A DNA stretch of 64,000 bases from assembly GCF_016859285.1 (NCBI RefSeq), contig NC_053417.1:22118706-22182705 (forward strand), given 5' to 3'. Under the pieces are notes generated by a model. The model made no database searches. It was not told the origin of the DNA and worked only from the letters and a program-made list of their open reading frames with translations. Both the position numbers and the translations under genes were made by a program. Source of the DNA: Xiphias gladius. Its lineage: Eukaryota > Chordata > Actinopteri > Istiophoriformes > Xiphiidae. Positions within the stretch are counted from its first letter, which is position 1. Every line of letters begins with the position of its first letter. Of this stretch, positions 36,340 to 47,591 are shown one piece after another.

Positions 36340-39300
36340 CTCCTTGGCCTGATGTCTCCATAGCTGTGTACATAACGTTTTATGTGTACAGGTCAAAACC
36401 ATATGGCATGCATTCTAACGGTATTACAGATGACGCAGAGTTAGGGGAGGAGTTGGGCTTATGCTAAAGCTCAGGGGTTTTCAAAGTGTGAGGCGAGCCT
36501 CCTCACGAGGGCACAGAGGGAGTGACTTGAGGCAAAGACACTGCTGAGGTGAAAGGAAGTTGGTGTACTTTAAAACCCTTAGAGTCCGGTTGTCGCAACT
36601 GGTGCCGGAAATCATTCTTCTCCCCGGAGTCATTACTCAGTCAAATCTGAACGTGAAGACAAGGTGCACATATTTTTTGATTCAGAGTGATGTACACTTT
36701 CAGAGGATTTTATTATCTTTCATGCCCATCGCATATAAATGCCATGACATCTGCATATAAAGAGTGCATCTTGAAATTAAAATTTTTATACTGTATATTA
36801 GAGTGCAAATGTCATTATGAACGCAAGAACAATCAAATTACAAACATACATGGTGGGATTCAATTTTTCCATTCTAATGATTTCTTAAATTACTTTACAA
36901 TTTATCTGTTCATTTATATATTTTCTACAACTTATTCATGATTATTTATTTCATAATGTATTTTTTGTTGATTTAATACTGAACACTTTGGGGTTTTAAA
37001 TGTTTACTTGCTAACTTTTTGGCCGGACTACAAACAGCGGGGCCGGCCCTATAAAAGTGAGTGTCTCTGACTGACTGACTGACTTGGTGAGTGATGCAGT
37101 TACACCATTGGTCAGGCGGCCAAGTGTTGGAGTTTCGCCATTAGCCGTTGCTCTTTCATAATGAATTGGCATGAACAGTTTCTGGGGCGTTTACAGGCAG
37201 TGTTGCCAACTTGGCACCTTTGTCGCTACATTTACCATCTTTTCAGATCAATTTAGCGACTTTTTTTCACAAAATTACCTAGCGACAAGTCTAGCAAAAA
37301 TACAAATACAGCCGATATCCCAGCACAGCTGTTGTCTTTAACTTTTGTGTATGGTGATTTTGTCAGATGATGTCGCGGTTATCAAATCAGGATATTAGCA
37401 GTGCAGAGAACGAGCTTGGAAATGGCTTGGAAGTGACTGCTAGTTAACATGTGGTCTTAACGTGCCGTGTTTCAGTCACTGTTTCGTACTTGTTCCGTTG
37501 TCTGACGACAGAAACAGAAAAATATGTAAATGAGAACAGCTTTATTGGGAATTCATCTCTGAAAAAGATAAAAATTGATGAAAATTACTGTATATTTGAG
37601 TACAGAGAGTAGGAGAGAAGCAAAAAGATAAAGGGCGGTCCAGCCACATACTAGGTTTTGACGTAGTCTTGTTATTAATGCTATTTTTTTTTAAATCTTC
37701 ATTATCTTCTTTTTCAGATGTATGCGGAAGCTTTGCATGAGAATGAGAGGCTCAAGTCCAGGTTGCAGGACAGCAAACAAGAACTGGCCAAGATACGTTC
37801 CCAGCTGGAGAAAGTCACTCAGGTACAGAAACCGTCAGTTCAGTCCTCCTTTCACTGCTTCACCATCCTTCTTTTCCAGAGGGTTTGCTGAAGAAAGGTC
37901 ATGGCTGATTACTTAACGAAATCATGTTTAAAAATATGTACAGTTCATCCAAGATTTCTCCCAATACTTCACATTAACAGCACCATTCTTACTTCTAGAG
38001 GCACGACAGGATATCAGAGAGGTCTACAGTACTTGAATCGGAGAAAAGGGTACGTTTCTTGCCAACCTTTTGGCATTTATCAAGCTGGCTGAACATCCAT
38101 ATCTTTTCTCGGTCTTTTCCTTCTTATTTCTCTGTACTTAAAAATATAGTCTCATGGCCTTTTCACTCTTTTAGTTTCCAAGGGACCATAGGAGTATATT
38201 TATTTCAGTTGTTTCTTCGTTTTTTACAGGAAAAACAAGCTCTTGAGAAAAGAGTGTCAGACATGGAGGAGGAGTTAAAGGTCAGTCCATGCAAAACTAA
38301 ACTGCATACTCGCCCTGGGTTTCCATGGCATCTACTTTGTCTCAGATATAAGTTATGCTTCATTTATCTCTATGATGTTTTTCGCCCGACAACAATAACA
38401 CCAACAGTCATTGAGTGCACACACCTCCAGCCAAGCCCCTCTCACTCATGCTAAATGGAACAAGCCCAAAGTGTTTCACAAAGCAAAACACACACACACA
38501 CATATAGCACCCTCCAGAGTTGTGGTTAGGCAAGTGTGTTTGAAGTCAAGGAGAGGGAAGGTTAATGCTTTAGGCTCATTACCAAACAGTGTTCTGCTGG
38601 GCCACTTCCTGCCAGGCTAAGGAGGAGCCTGTGCCGCTGCTCCCCTGCTCCACTTATCCCACTGTTGGGGTGAACACTGTGACCTAGTTCCAGCTGAATA
38701 CCAAACCCTGTCCAAGAGCAAAAGACCTGCTTTTGTGAGACATTCCTGCATTGCACTGTGTGTATTCTGCCTCACAAAGAAACAGGACATAGCAGCAGAG
38801 AGATTTCAGGCCTGAGTAGACGCGGTCTACACTGGATTCTGTGTAGAAGCTGTCACAAATTACACAATAAAGGTATAACTTGGATGTTATGGCAAATCTC
38901 GGCAACATTGTTATATTCCTCACGAGAAATAAAATCAAGGCTCCAGTCTGAGAAAATATAACATGCAGACACTGACGAGGACATTGTAAAAGGTACACAT
39001 ACAGCACTGTGGTATGCCAGAAACAGATGTTTGACCCCCATCTTGTCGTGGTTCCCTCAGCAGGACGCCCCACTGCGGTTCCGCTGTGGGTACCAGCCCT
39101 GAGGGCAGGCTGTCTCAGGGGAGGGGGGATGGTGAGTGGTCACTATGACACAGAGGAGTGATTGACACCTGCCTGTCACCTCACGCGATTCTGTTCTGTC
39201 AGAGACTGGGGCATGTTTACACGTGTGGACACACATATGCGTCGCATTGTAAGCTCAAATATACAAGTACTTCATAGCGTGAATGCCACAGACGCACAGA

Positions 39301-42300
39301 CACATAATGCGTTTATTTTATTTAGATGCAAAGCACCTCGGGGAGCCGGCTTGTCACTCACTCACAAAGTCACCCGTTCCTGTTTAGCAAGGTGCTGATT
39401 CTCCACAAGGGGGAACCTGTTCAGTTGTTGTTAGATTAGTCCTACACGTGCCAACCTGCACCACCTAGTGGAAAGGAAAAATTGCCGCAACACCTTAGAT
39501 CTGCAGATATAGAGATTTCATTTCTGTCTTCTACAGCCAAACCAAGTAACATAACAGCTGCTGTCATTTAAGCACTTGCACCATTGTGAGTGTTACAAGT
39601 CTCGTTGCTATTTTTCTTGTGTAGCTATAAAAAAAATAAAAATATCATTTCCTACGGGTGACACATGCTGCAATTGCAGAGGCTGTTACTCTCCTTGGCT
39701 GTAGATGGTGAACGTCAGCACGTCTTCATCTCCGGTTTTGCTGTTGTTACTTTTCTTGTCCAGAGGGGGTGCAGCTTGGGGGCTACCTTTCCCGGGTCTG
39801 AAACGGCGGGCACTTTGTTTTCCCTTTTAAATTAGTATCCACGTGTCCAAAGTGTCAGATTACTCTGTAGGGTATCACAATTCTCACAGAAAAGCTGAAT
39901 TATTCCCAACAGCTTCTGAATAGCAGCTACTGTAAGTAGAATTATTGCCAGCGCTCGAGAGTGTCGTCCGATCTGATCTAATATCAAAGAGCTCAATATT
40001 AAGTGAGTGTAATAAAGGATACATTCTCAACTCACTCTGTCCTTTTCTTTCCTCTCGCCGAGGGCACCTCTCCAGAAACTGTGCTGTTTTATTCTAATAT
40101 CAAGAGAACATTATATACATGAACTGTTCAGTCTCAAACACAGGCTAGCTTTTATAATTGTGTTTTGGTGTCGGAAGAAGAAGCTGGAAGTTTTTCTTAA
40201 TGTCATCCTCAGCCATATTTGTGTCTTCAAACTTGTGTTTGAGTTGCCTGAAGCTCTGCAAATGCCCTGTTTGTGTTCTGTGGTTTCCCTTCAGAAATGG
40301 CGTCAAACCACAGATTTTTTTCTATGGAACCACATTGAGGTTTACCTCAAAAAGTCAAGCCAAGAGTAGGGGGGGGGATTAATCATTTCCATTCCTTTGA
40401 CTAACTGGCTAGGCTCTTGTGTACAGTCAGAAATAGTAGAGTTTTAGGTTATGTGAATTTCTATGAATTTTAATTCCCTCTCCTTTGCAAACCTCTGCAT
40501 ATAATAACACTTCAGCACCTCTCCACTCTCCTCATACAGCCCAATTTTTGATGAGTTCAAACCTAAGGAAAACTGGCTTCATAATTTGCTTTGCTTGTGG
40601 CAGCCTTTCCTATTTCTTCTCAAATCTCCCTGTTGACTAAATATTTGTTTATGTAAGTCTCCTTACATAGATCTATTGCTCTTTTCCCCTGTCTGTGTGG
40701 GTGTGTGGGTGCATGCCTGTACGAGCCTATATGTGTACAGTTTCTGTATGAGTCCTTGTCTTTGCACATGGCCTGCCTCCCTGCATGCTTTCTCTGTCTG
40801 CCCCTCTCCGTGTCTCTCTCCTCCTCTGTGCAGGCTTTCCCTGCTCTGGCTCAGGTCCAGGCCTTGCGGAGGGTGAACGAGAGTCTCCTGGCCGAGAATA
40901 GAGCCATGCTGCGCGTCCTCGCCCGCCTCTCTGAGACGGCCTCCATGCCGGAGACAGAGGACCTCTGACATCACCTGTCCTCCTTTCCCCTTGCTCTCCC
41001 CTTCCTCAGCCACATAACTTCTACACTCCTCTCTCCTTCTGGTGCCTCCACAGCCCCTTCGCCCTCTGCTGTGTTCCTCTCAGGCAGGTCCTGCACCCTC
41101 CCGATGCTCACTCCCCCCACACTGCAATGCATCTTCCTCTGCACTCTTGTTTTAACCTATTCTCCTCTATGGCCATAAGAGGGCAACCCTGCTGACCCCT
41201 CCCCCCAAAGCATCCCTCATAAGCTTCCTTTGAAGTGTATTTTTAGCTACATTCACATGACATGAATACTGCATTAAGAGTTGTTTCATAGCAGTTATTG
41301 ATCTTGAAACGGTGAAATATGCGCAGGTCCTGTGTAATGTGCTGCGTAATCGATGCAAAGTTGTTTGCCAAGAAAATAGCCGCTCTAGTCAATCTCCCAA
41401 AGGAAATGAAACGTTTGAGATCTTTAGACAAGTCCTGTGACAGTGGGTGAGACACAGACACAGAAATGTGACTGATGCTGCGTTTTTGTTCATGAACCCT
41501 GTCAGGGAAAGAACAGAAAAAGACTGTATGTTATTTTAAAGGGATAGTTCAACACGTGGGGAAGCACTAGTGCTCCCTTTCTTGCCAAGAGTTAAATGAC
41601 AAGATCAGTACCAATCTGTAAACTAAATACGAGGCTACGGCCAGCAGGTAGTTAGCTTAGCTTAGCATAAAACCAGTAAACAGGGGGAAACAGCTAGCCC
41701 GGCTCTGGTCATAGGTACAAAAACAAACAAGCAAACAAACAAAAACACCTCTAATCTAACTTAAATGTGGCAACCCGAAAGTGACCACGAGACACTGGAA
41801 AGTCACTGCACCCGACCAAGAAATAGTTCTAGCATTTAGGCTGGAACTCACTATAAAACCCCAACTTGTCACTTTTGCATTTCAGTTTTTGTACAGATCA
41901 GACAAAGCAAAATATATCATGTTATTTAGTGAGCTTTAGAGGAACTGGTAGGCAGATTTTGTTCACGTTGGACAGGGCCAGGCTAGCTGTGTCCAGTCTT
42001 TATGCTAAGCTAGGCCAATCAGCTGCTGACTGTAGCTTCATATTTAGCATACGGGCATGAGCGTGGTACTATTCTTCTTATCGAACTTCGGGCATGAAAT
42101 CAATTCCCAAAATGTAAACGCATTCCTTTAACTGCATTTAAAGCACACCATTAGAATGTTTTCTGTACTGGAATTTTGGATAATTATGTTTTACATCGTA
42201 AAGCGCAACCAAGTGCCTTTGCTCATTCACCAGTTTTGGTAATGTGTCACAGCTAGGGACGGTAATTGTTTGTCTCAAGTAGAGGGGAAATACTTTGACA

Positions 42301-42759
42301 AAGAGGCTGGTTATTTTTAGCCATTGCTCCTCATGAGAGACATGACCTAGATTTGGGAAACTGACCCTCTCTCAGTTTCACTTTCTTTGAATTCATTCTC
42401 TGTCACTTCTCACATGGAGAACATACTGTTAAAGTCACTCATCACTGCATGATCAAGTACTGTAAAGCATGTCCTCGTTGCCTGGCCTCAAACTTTACTA
42501 AGAAACAACTTTTAGCCCACTTGTTTTTAGTTCTGATTCAAGATATTTGATCATTAAGGGCCCTGGTGAATAGTGTCATTGTACCTGAAGCTTTAAATTG
42601 CAAACTTTTTATCCACGAACCACTTGAATTGATTGATTTTCCAATATCATTTCTTTCCCTCTGCTGTCCCAGATCTTAACAGAGCTCAAGTCAGACAACC
42701 AGAGGCTAAAGGATGAGAACGGGGCGCTCATTCGAGTCATCAGCAAACTGTCCAAATGA
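30355..42759 (+). CDS. ppp1r12b: ppp1r12b small subunit (M20/M21-type) with leucine zipper
   Basis: In mammals an internal promoter of PPP1R12B makes a small, mainly cardiac subunit that binds the large myosin phosphatase subunit. Exons 30355-30456, 35360-35376, 35500-35629, 37718-37822, 37999-38049, 38230-38280 and 42673-42759 join in frame to give 180 residues. The first exon is family-typical ([17 protein letters not shown]). It is followed by HDRLSR, a basic helix ([12 protein letters not shown]), a coiled coil from about residue 84, and the terminal zipper [20 protein letters not shown], identical to the MYPT1/MYPT2 C-terminus. The second exon is only 17 nt. A second terminal exon at 40834 gives an alternative end. 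Any full-length MYPT2 from this locus would share the same 3' exons. Confidence 0.9.
30795..31142. repeat. MITE-like repeat, TTAGTTGATTAATTG type
   Basis: Near-inverse ends (GAATCAGTTAGTTGATTAAT at left; GATTAGTTGATAATGGAAAT and TTTGTTAGTTC at right) and internal TCTTAAATGTGAGGA wording are typical of a common fish MITE. Confidence 0.5.
32020..32845. mobile_element. MITE, AAGTACATTTACTC family, with nested insertion
   Basis: The left end (GTGGTAAAGTAATCAAGTAC, TTTACTCACGTATTGTACTT) is the inverse of the right end (TATGTACTTTTACTTATGTA ... GAGGGCTACTTTCACCACTG). A hAT-like element occupies 32271-32584. A degraded relative is at 22353. Confidence 0.65.
32271..32584. mobile_element. hAT-like MITE nested in another MITE
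   Basis: The terminal inverted repeats are CAGTGGTTTTTCCAAC at left and the inverse of CAGTGGTCACCAACCT at right. The 8-bp flanks GATTAAAG and GACTAAAC agree at 6 of 8 positions, consistent with an aged hAT target-site duplication. Confidence 0.65.
33036..33067. repeat. (GA)n microsatellite
   Basis: About 16 GA units followed by a G run. Confidence 0.93.
36309..36332. repeat. (TA)n microsatellite
   Basis: About 12 TA units in the ppp1r12b intron 35630-37717. Confidence 0.9.
36472..36555. repeat. hAT-like element fragment
   Basis: CAGGGGTTTTCAAAGTGTGAGGC and the following GAGCCTCCTCACGAGGGCAC match the left end of a hAT MITE common in fish. No right end was found nearby, so it is probably a fragment. 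Confidence 0.4.
37000..37330. repeat. interspersed repeat fragment
   Basis: TGTTGCCAACTTGGCACCTTTGTCGCTAC and TTTAGCGACTTTTTTTCAC resemble a dispersed fish retroelement-derived repeat. A (GACT)n-like run sits at 37068-37084. The family was not determined. Confidence 0.35.
40834..40968 (+). CDS. ppp1r12b: alternative terminal exon of ppp1r12b, second leucine zipper
   Basis: A CT-rich tract ending in GTGCAG precedes a phase-0 exon of 44 codons plus TGA. It can replace the exon at 42673 after the donor at 38281, giving a 196-residue small subunit. The core [19 protein letters not shown] lines up with [19 protein letters not shown] of the standard terminal exon: matching N, L, EN, A, RV, L and S positions keep the heptads. 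It then adds [11 protein letters not shown], an acidic tail absent from the standard form. The two exons look like a tandem duplication that has diverged. Its codon use is more GC-rich than the standard exon. No nearby AATAAA was seen by eye, so its polyadenylation site is unknown. Confidence 0.72.
   Translation, partial: AFPALAQVQALRRVNESLLAENRAMLRVLARLSETASMPETEDL
41536..42131. mobile_element. foldback MITE, TTAAAGGGATAG family, copy 2
   Basis: Left end TTAAAGGGATAGTTCAACAC and right end GTAAACGCATTCCTTTAA are inverse. Inner arms include TTAGCTTAGCTTAGCATAAA at left and the inverse TATGCTAAGCTAGGCCAATC at right. It sits between the two alternative ppp1r12b terminal exons. Confidence 0.75.
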
Positions 42760-44590
42760 AAAGATACCTGAAGCTCCTGTTCTGTGTCTGCGGATACTCC
42801 AACCCCGAAAAGGCAGTTTAATTATCCATGATATCCCAAGCTGTAACTCCTCTCTGAGTAATGGTGATGGGCCGTTTCGGCTGCATTGCAGAGATGAATT
42901 CCCACTGGGACTGGTGAAGATCAAAAGAGAAGCGTTAAGAAGTTTCAGACAAATTACACTGTGTATGACCGAGTTACAGTAATTATTTCTACTTGATTAG
43001 TTATTTTTATTATTTTGTTATTTTAATATACCGAATTTCACATTAACCATATAGGGACCAGTTGTACTGTTTGAAAGACATTTCAAGACCCAGTTCAAAC
43101 AAATCCAGGGGTTTGCATGAAAATACTGCGTCTAATATAATACCCACACATCATTCACATTGAGACATCACGTTTGTTGCTACATCGTGCACCGCAGAAA
43201 TGTATTTTAATGTTGTCTTATTTATGAAAGAAGAGAGGAGCCAATCATGTCATTGATTTTTTTCTTTTTTTTTTGCTACTGAAATAATCATGCCATATCT
43301 GGGTTAAACATGGGGAAATTGTGGCTGGAGCCTCAAACGCCCCAAGGGCCAGTCTGGCATAGAGATACTGTACATTTGAAAAATCTTTATTTCAGTCAGA
43401 ATTCATCGACCAAATGAGTAAAATGAAGCCCTGCAAGCAACAAACTAACAAAGGAGCTTCGGTTCCAGAGAAAATTATATGAGTCTCCCATAAAGTGAAA
43501 CCAGCTGAGAAGTGTTGCATCATGCAATTCTTCTAGGCAACTTAGATGTTTTCTCAAAACCCCTCATTTCAAATTTTTTCATTTCCTCCACTGAGAAGAT
43601 ATTTAGTTGTATGTTCTGGGGCGAACTTCCTTAGGTTGACAACTGTCTCAGGTTTGTCACTCAGCTGCGCTTGCTCACCTCATCAACGCCTCTCAAATTT
43701 CAATTTTACAGCTCCAAGGTGCATAAACTGTAAACCCAAAACGTCCCTTTAGAAAATCTATTTTCTACAACCGAGAAACAACATCCACGTTTTTCTACAG
43801 TTTTCTAATCCAGTTTATGGTCCAGTGTATCGGGGCCCCGGGACACACTCGCATATATTGCATTAGAACAGCAAACCTGCAAACCTATTCTGGTTAGATC
43901 ATTTCTGTAACATTTCAGTCAAATCTGTATCATTTAAAAAAAAAAACAACAACAATTTTTGCCTCTTTTTAGGATATGTTCATTTTTGTTTACCTATCAC
44001 ATGATAATGTCCCCGCTGTATTTGGTGATTGAGGGGGACTGTACATTAGCCCTGAAAGGCACAACACTGGGTATATGCACTTTGTACAGAAAGGACAGTG
44101 TTGATCTTTAATTACCTGGGCACCACTAACAGCACTGTATTACTTTTTTTTTTTTTTGATCCTGTAGCAGATCCTTAAAACAGCAGAATGGCTACACAGT
44201 AGAGACAGCCTGAGTGTGTGGGAAAGACAATGTACTATATTATGTTTTGAAATAGAGATATATTTATTTATTTATGCATTTCTTAGATTTAATCTTTATA
44301 CGTTGTTTACTTAGTTTTCTTTCAAAGGAATGCACCAGTTATTTTGGTTGACCTGTTGGCCATCTTTGTGTTAGGCGATGAAAACACAAATGCCAAAATC
44401 ATCCACTGGTAGATCACTGTAAATCACTGCCTAGCTTCCATCATATTGTCTAATCTTAAATATCAAGCACAATCCAAAGTTTTAGGAATTAACTTTTCCT
44501 TTATGTGGTGCAGATTACTTATATTTTAACATAACGGTGATATCGTGACCAAAAATTGACTTAAATTTATTATTGGCTGATTGATTAATG

Positions 44591-44850
44591 CACTGAGTTG
44601 CCAGTTTATTAGGTACACCTCGCTACATCTAATGCAATCCAATACAATAGCCCTGCTTTAATCACAACTTGGTCATTTTGGAGGCTATATTTACTGGTGC
44701 TACTGCATTTGAATTACATTATATTGAAGTGTTTTTCAGTATCTGGGGCTCTACAAAAAATATGAAACATGAAAAATGTTCATCAATTAGCATATTTACA
44801 ATGTAAAATGCAAATAAAACCATGAAAGAGGCCACTGTTTTGTAGCTGTT
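44591..44850. repeat. MITE-like repeat, CCAGTTTATTAGGTACACC family, copy 1
   Basis: Begins CACTGAGTTGCCAGTTTATT and shares ordered text with 53125-53350 (AGGTACACC, then CTAATGCAATCCAATACAAT versus CAGTCTAATACAACAGTCCT). The right end is uncertain. Confidence 0.5.
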
Positions 44851-45305
44851 CCTCATGGAGCAAACCTACTTTATTGTACGGGTTTAGGGGGAAGGCAGAT
44901 GAAGCCATCCCTAGTTAAAAACAGTGTATAATCTATTTATCATATCATATTTAATGTATGAAACTGCCAGTCTCGTATTTAAAATTCCAAGTGGTGTGCA
45001 GGAGACATGAATGATTTTGGCGTCTGTCTTCTCTTCACTTAATGGGTGAGTTGACCAAATTCCCCAGTGTTTGATGTATTCCTTTAACAATGTGATGCAA
45101 CAGGGGGAGCCTGCTGTAACACCGGTATTATCATTGGTCACATCCAGTAAACTGAGTTACTCAAAATTGCAAATAAGATACAGTGTGTGTCAGCTTTATC
45201 TACATGTGCTGTAGATGTATTGAACTATGCACAGTATTGTATCGAAGAGTTTGAAATGTGTTGATGATAGCTTAATGTGCACAAGTTGGTTTACTCACTT
45301 TGCTT

Positions 45306-45311
45306 AATAAA
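45306..45311 (+). promoter_or_regulatory. ppp1r12b: ppp1r12b polyadenylation signal (candidate)
   Basis: AATAAA followed by a GT-rich stretch (GTTTCTCTGTG), a good downstream element. Confidence 0.55.
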
Positions 45312-45439
45312 CTGTAAAGGGATGGAAATGTTTCTCTGTGCGCCGATGATACGCATCAGAAACAGAGAGATTATGAGGAGCCAGCTGAGCTGAACCCACT
45401 GCAGATTAAACACAGACAAGTCGTGGTAATTAAAAGGCC

Positions 45440-45445
45440 TTTATT
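45440..45445 (-). promoter_or_regulatory. syt2: syt2 polyadenylation signal (candidate)
   Basis: AATAAA on the - strand, about 130 bases from the opposing + strand signal. If used, the syt2 3' UTR would be about 6.1 kb. Confidence 0.45.
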
Positions 45446-47040
45446 TCCTAATGGTTTTTTTACAGAACTGGTAACACATATGATAAATTTGTAGTAAGTT
45501 ATTTGGTTCCCTTGATAACTTTATAAGGATCCCCAACGTTTGTCCACATAAGGGTCAGGAGGAGTTTGTGAGCAACGTTTGTGTCCAGTCAAGGGCTAAA
45601 GCATGCGATCCACAGTAGGCACAAGTACTGACATGAACACGCGCACCACGACACTAGACACGAAGAAACACAGCTAGAGGACACAACCTGGCTGTCCTCC
45701 GATGCTTTAAAAGATGAGGAAGAAGAGAAAGAGGTGAAAAAATAAAAAGAGTCTCAGGAATACAGTTGCATCGGGGATGAGGTGGAGGACTAAGCACTCA
45801 AGAGGGGAGTTTGGTACGGTCCTGCATGTTTGGCAGTATACAGTATGTCCATGTTGTAAACATGAAGGCCGGCATTCTTTACGCTCAGCAAAAGCAGATT
45901 CAGTGGAGAACTCAATGAGCCTGCTTCCTAGTCAGCATAACGATACTGATGGTACATAGCTGGTAACACAAACAGGACAAAGACGCAAATAAAAAGCCAG
46001 TGTGAACGGGTATGGGGACATATCTCTGGCATTGATTCAAATACAGTCCTACATTTTATATTCGAAGAATACATCACGAAACCCAAAAAAAAAAAGGAGT
46101 GATTACACATATGCACAAGAATACAAAGAAGAAATACAGCGAGTAATAGAGGAGACAAGACAACATGTTTCAAAGTGGCGTCTTTACCTGCTGAGAGGCT
46201 TCTCAACACATTTTAACAAGGGTGGTAAATGATCTACTGAACTTTGGATGGTTTCCCTTTTTAAATCCCAACGTTTGTTTACAAAAAAGAAAAAAGGAAA
46301 AGAAAAACACCACTAGCTGTGTGAACGGTGCTCTAAAACTGTCTCCTCACAGCTGAAACAGCACACGGTTTCAGATGCAATTGTGCATAAGGTACTGAAC
46401 GTCTACACAGCTATCAACAGAACAGCTCATCCCTCATATTTAAGATATGACAAAAACTGTTTGGAGTATTACAGTCATACACACAAGGATGTACATTTAA
46501 GAATGAGTAATGTGTCCGATGCATGCAGACCTGTACTGTATAGTATTTTATATATTCCAGTGCCGTGTTTTTGCACCATGTCTACGCTTCGTCGATTTAA
46601 GCACACACACAGCTCCCAGTCTCTTTTCCCCCATAGAACTTAGATGTCCGGTGGTCATGTGACTGTGGTGACCCGAGCGGTGAACGAAAATTTAAAAAAA
46701 AAATTAAAAAATCTCTTCAGTGTGCTATAAATTGACCTGTAATCGCATTTGCCTCATCATCTGATGTGTTCTGTTTGCCAAGAGACTCAAACAGTGGTGA
46801 CGAATGCGGGCAACTGTGATCAGGTACTGGCAGTATTTTTGAAAAGCACTGAAATCTTGTATTTGAATTGCTCTCAGTGCATCATTTGGTCACAGTCAGT
46901 AGCATCGATGGGACAGTGAATAAATATAATATTGCATTAGATAATGTGCGGCGTCACACAACACATTGAAGATTGTTGCCAGGATAGACAGATGGCAGTT
47001 CACTGTTTACTTCAGAGAAAATTCAGAGACTGAGGTAAAC

Positions 47041-47591
47041 TTAAAGGGATAGTTTGAAAATTTGGGAAATATGCTTTTTCACTGTCTTTGCAGAGTTAGA
47101 TGAGTTAGCAGACTGATACCAATCTCTCAGGTGTGGAGCTGGGGCCGGGATATAGTTTAATTTAGCGCGTGGACTGGGAAAAGGGGGGAAATCCGCTAGT
47201 CCGGCTCTGAAGAAGTGAAAAAAAAATCTGCCCACCAGCACCTCTAAAGCTCACTAATTCCTTTGGTTAATCAAAAAACAAACTAAAATGGTAAAATGAC
47301 AAGCTGCGCCCAAAGCAGTGACTTCCTGGAGTCTTTTTGTCGCCGTGAGGTTACAAAGCGACCATCGGATGAGCGGTTTGAGCTTTATACATGCTGATGG
47401 TCGGACTCCGTTACCTTTGGCCTGAGGTGGGCTAGCTGTTTCCCCTCGTTTCCGGTGTTTACGCTAAGCTGAGCTAAGCTAACCATCTCCTGGCTCCAGC
47501 TACATGTTTCGCGTATGCGAGTGGTATCGATCTTCTCGTCCAACCCTTTGCAAGAGAGAACATCTCTCGAAACTTTGAACTATTCCTTTAA
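47041..47591. mobile_element. foldback MITE, TTAAAGGGATAG family, copy 3
   Basis: Starts TTAAAGGGATAGTTTGAAAA and ends TTTGAACTATTCCTTTAA, its near inverse. The right arm has GCTAAGCTGAGCTAAGCTAA as in copy 2. Confidence 0.75.

Larger units (their letters stand above)
42760..45311 (+). other. ppp1r12b: ppp1r12b 3' UTR (candidate)
   Basis: About 2.5 kb from the stop to AATAAA at 45306-45311, with no open frame of interest. A common fish repeat begins at 44591. Confidence 0.55.

Noticed and set aside
40663-41013. Antisense frame over the alternative ppp1r12b exon
   Set aside because: Mirror of the real exon; no independent features.
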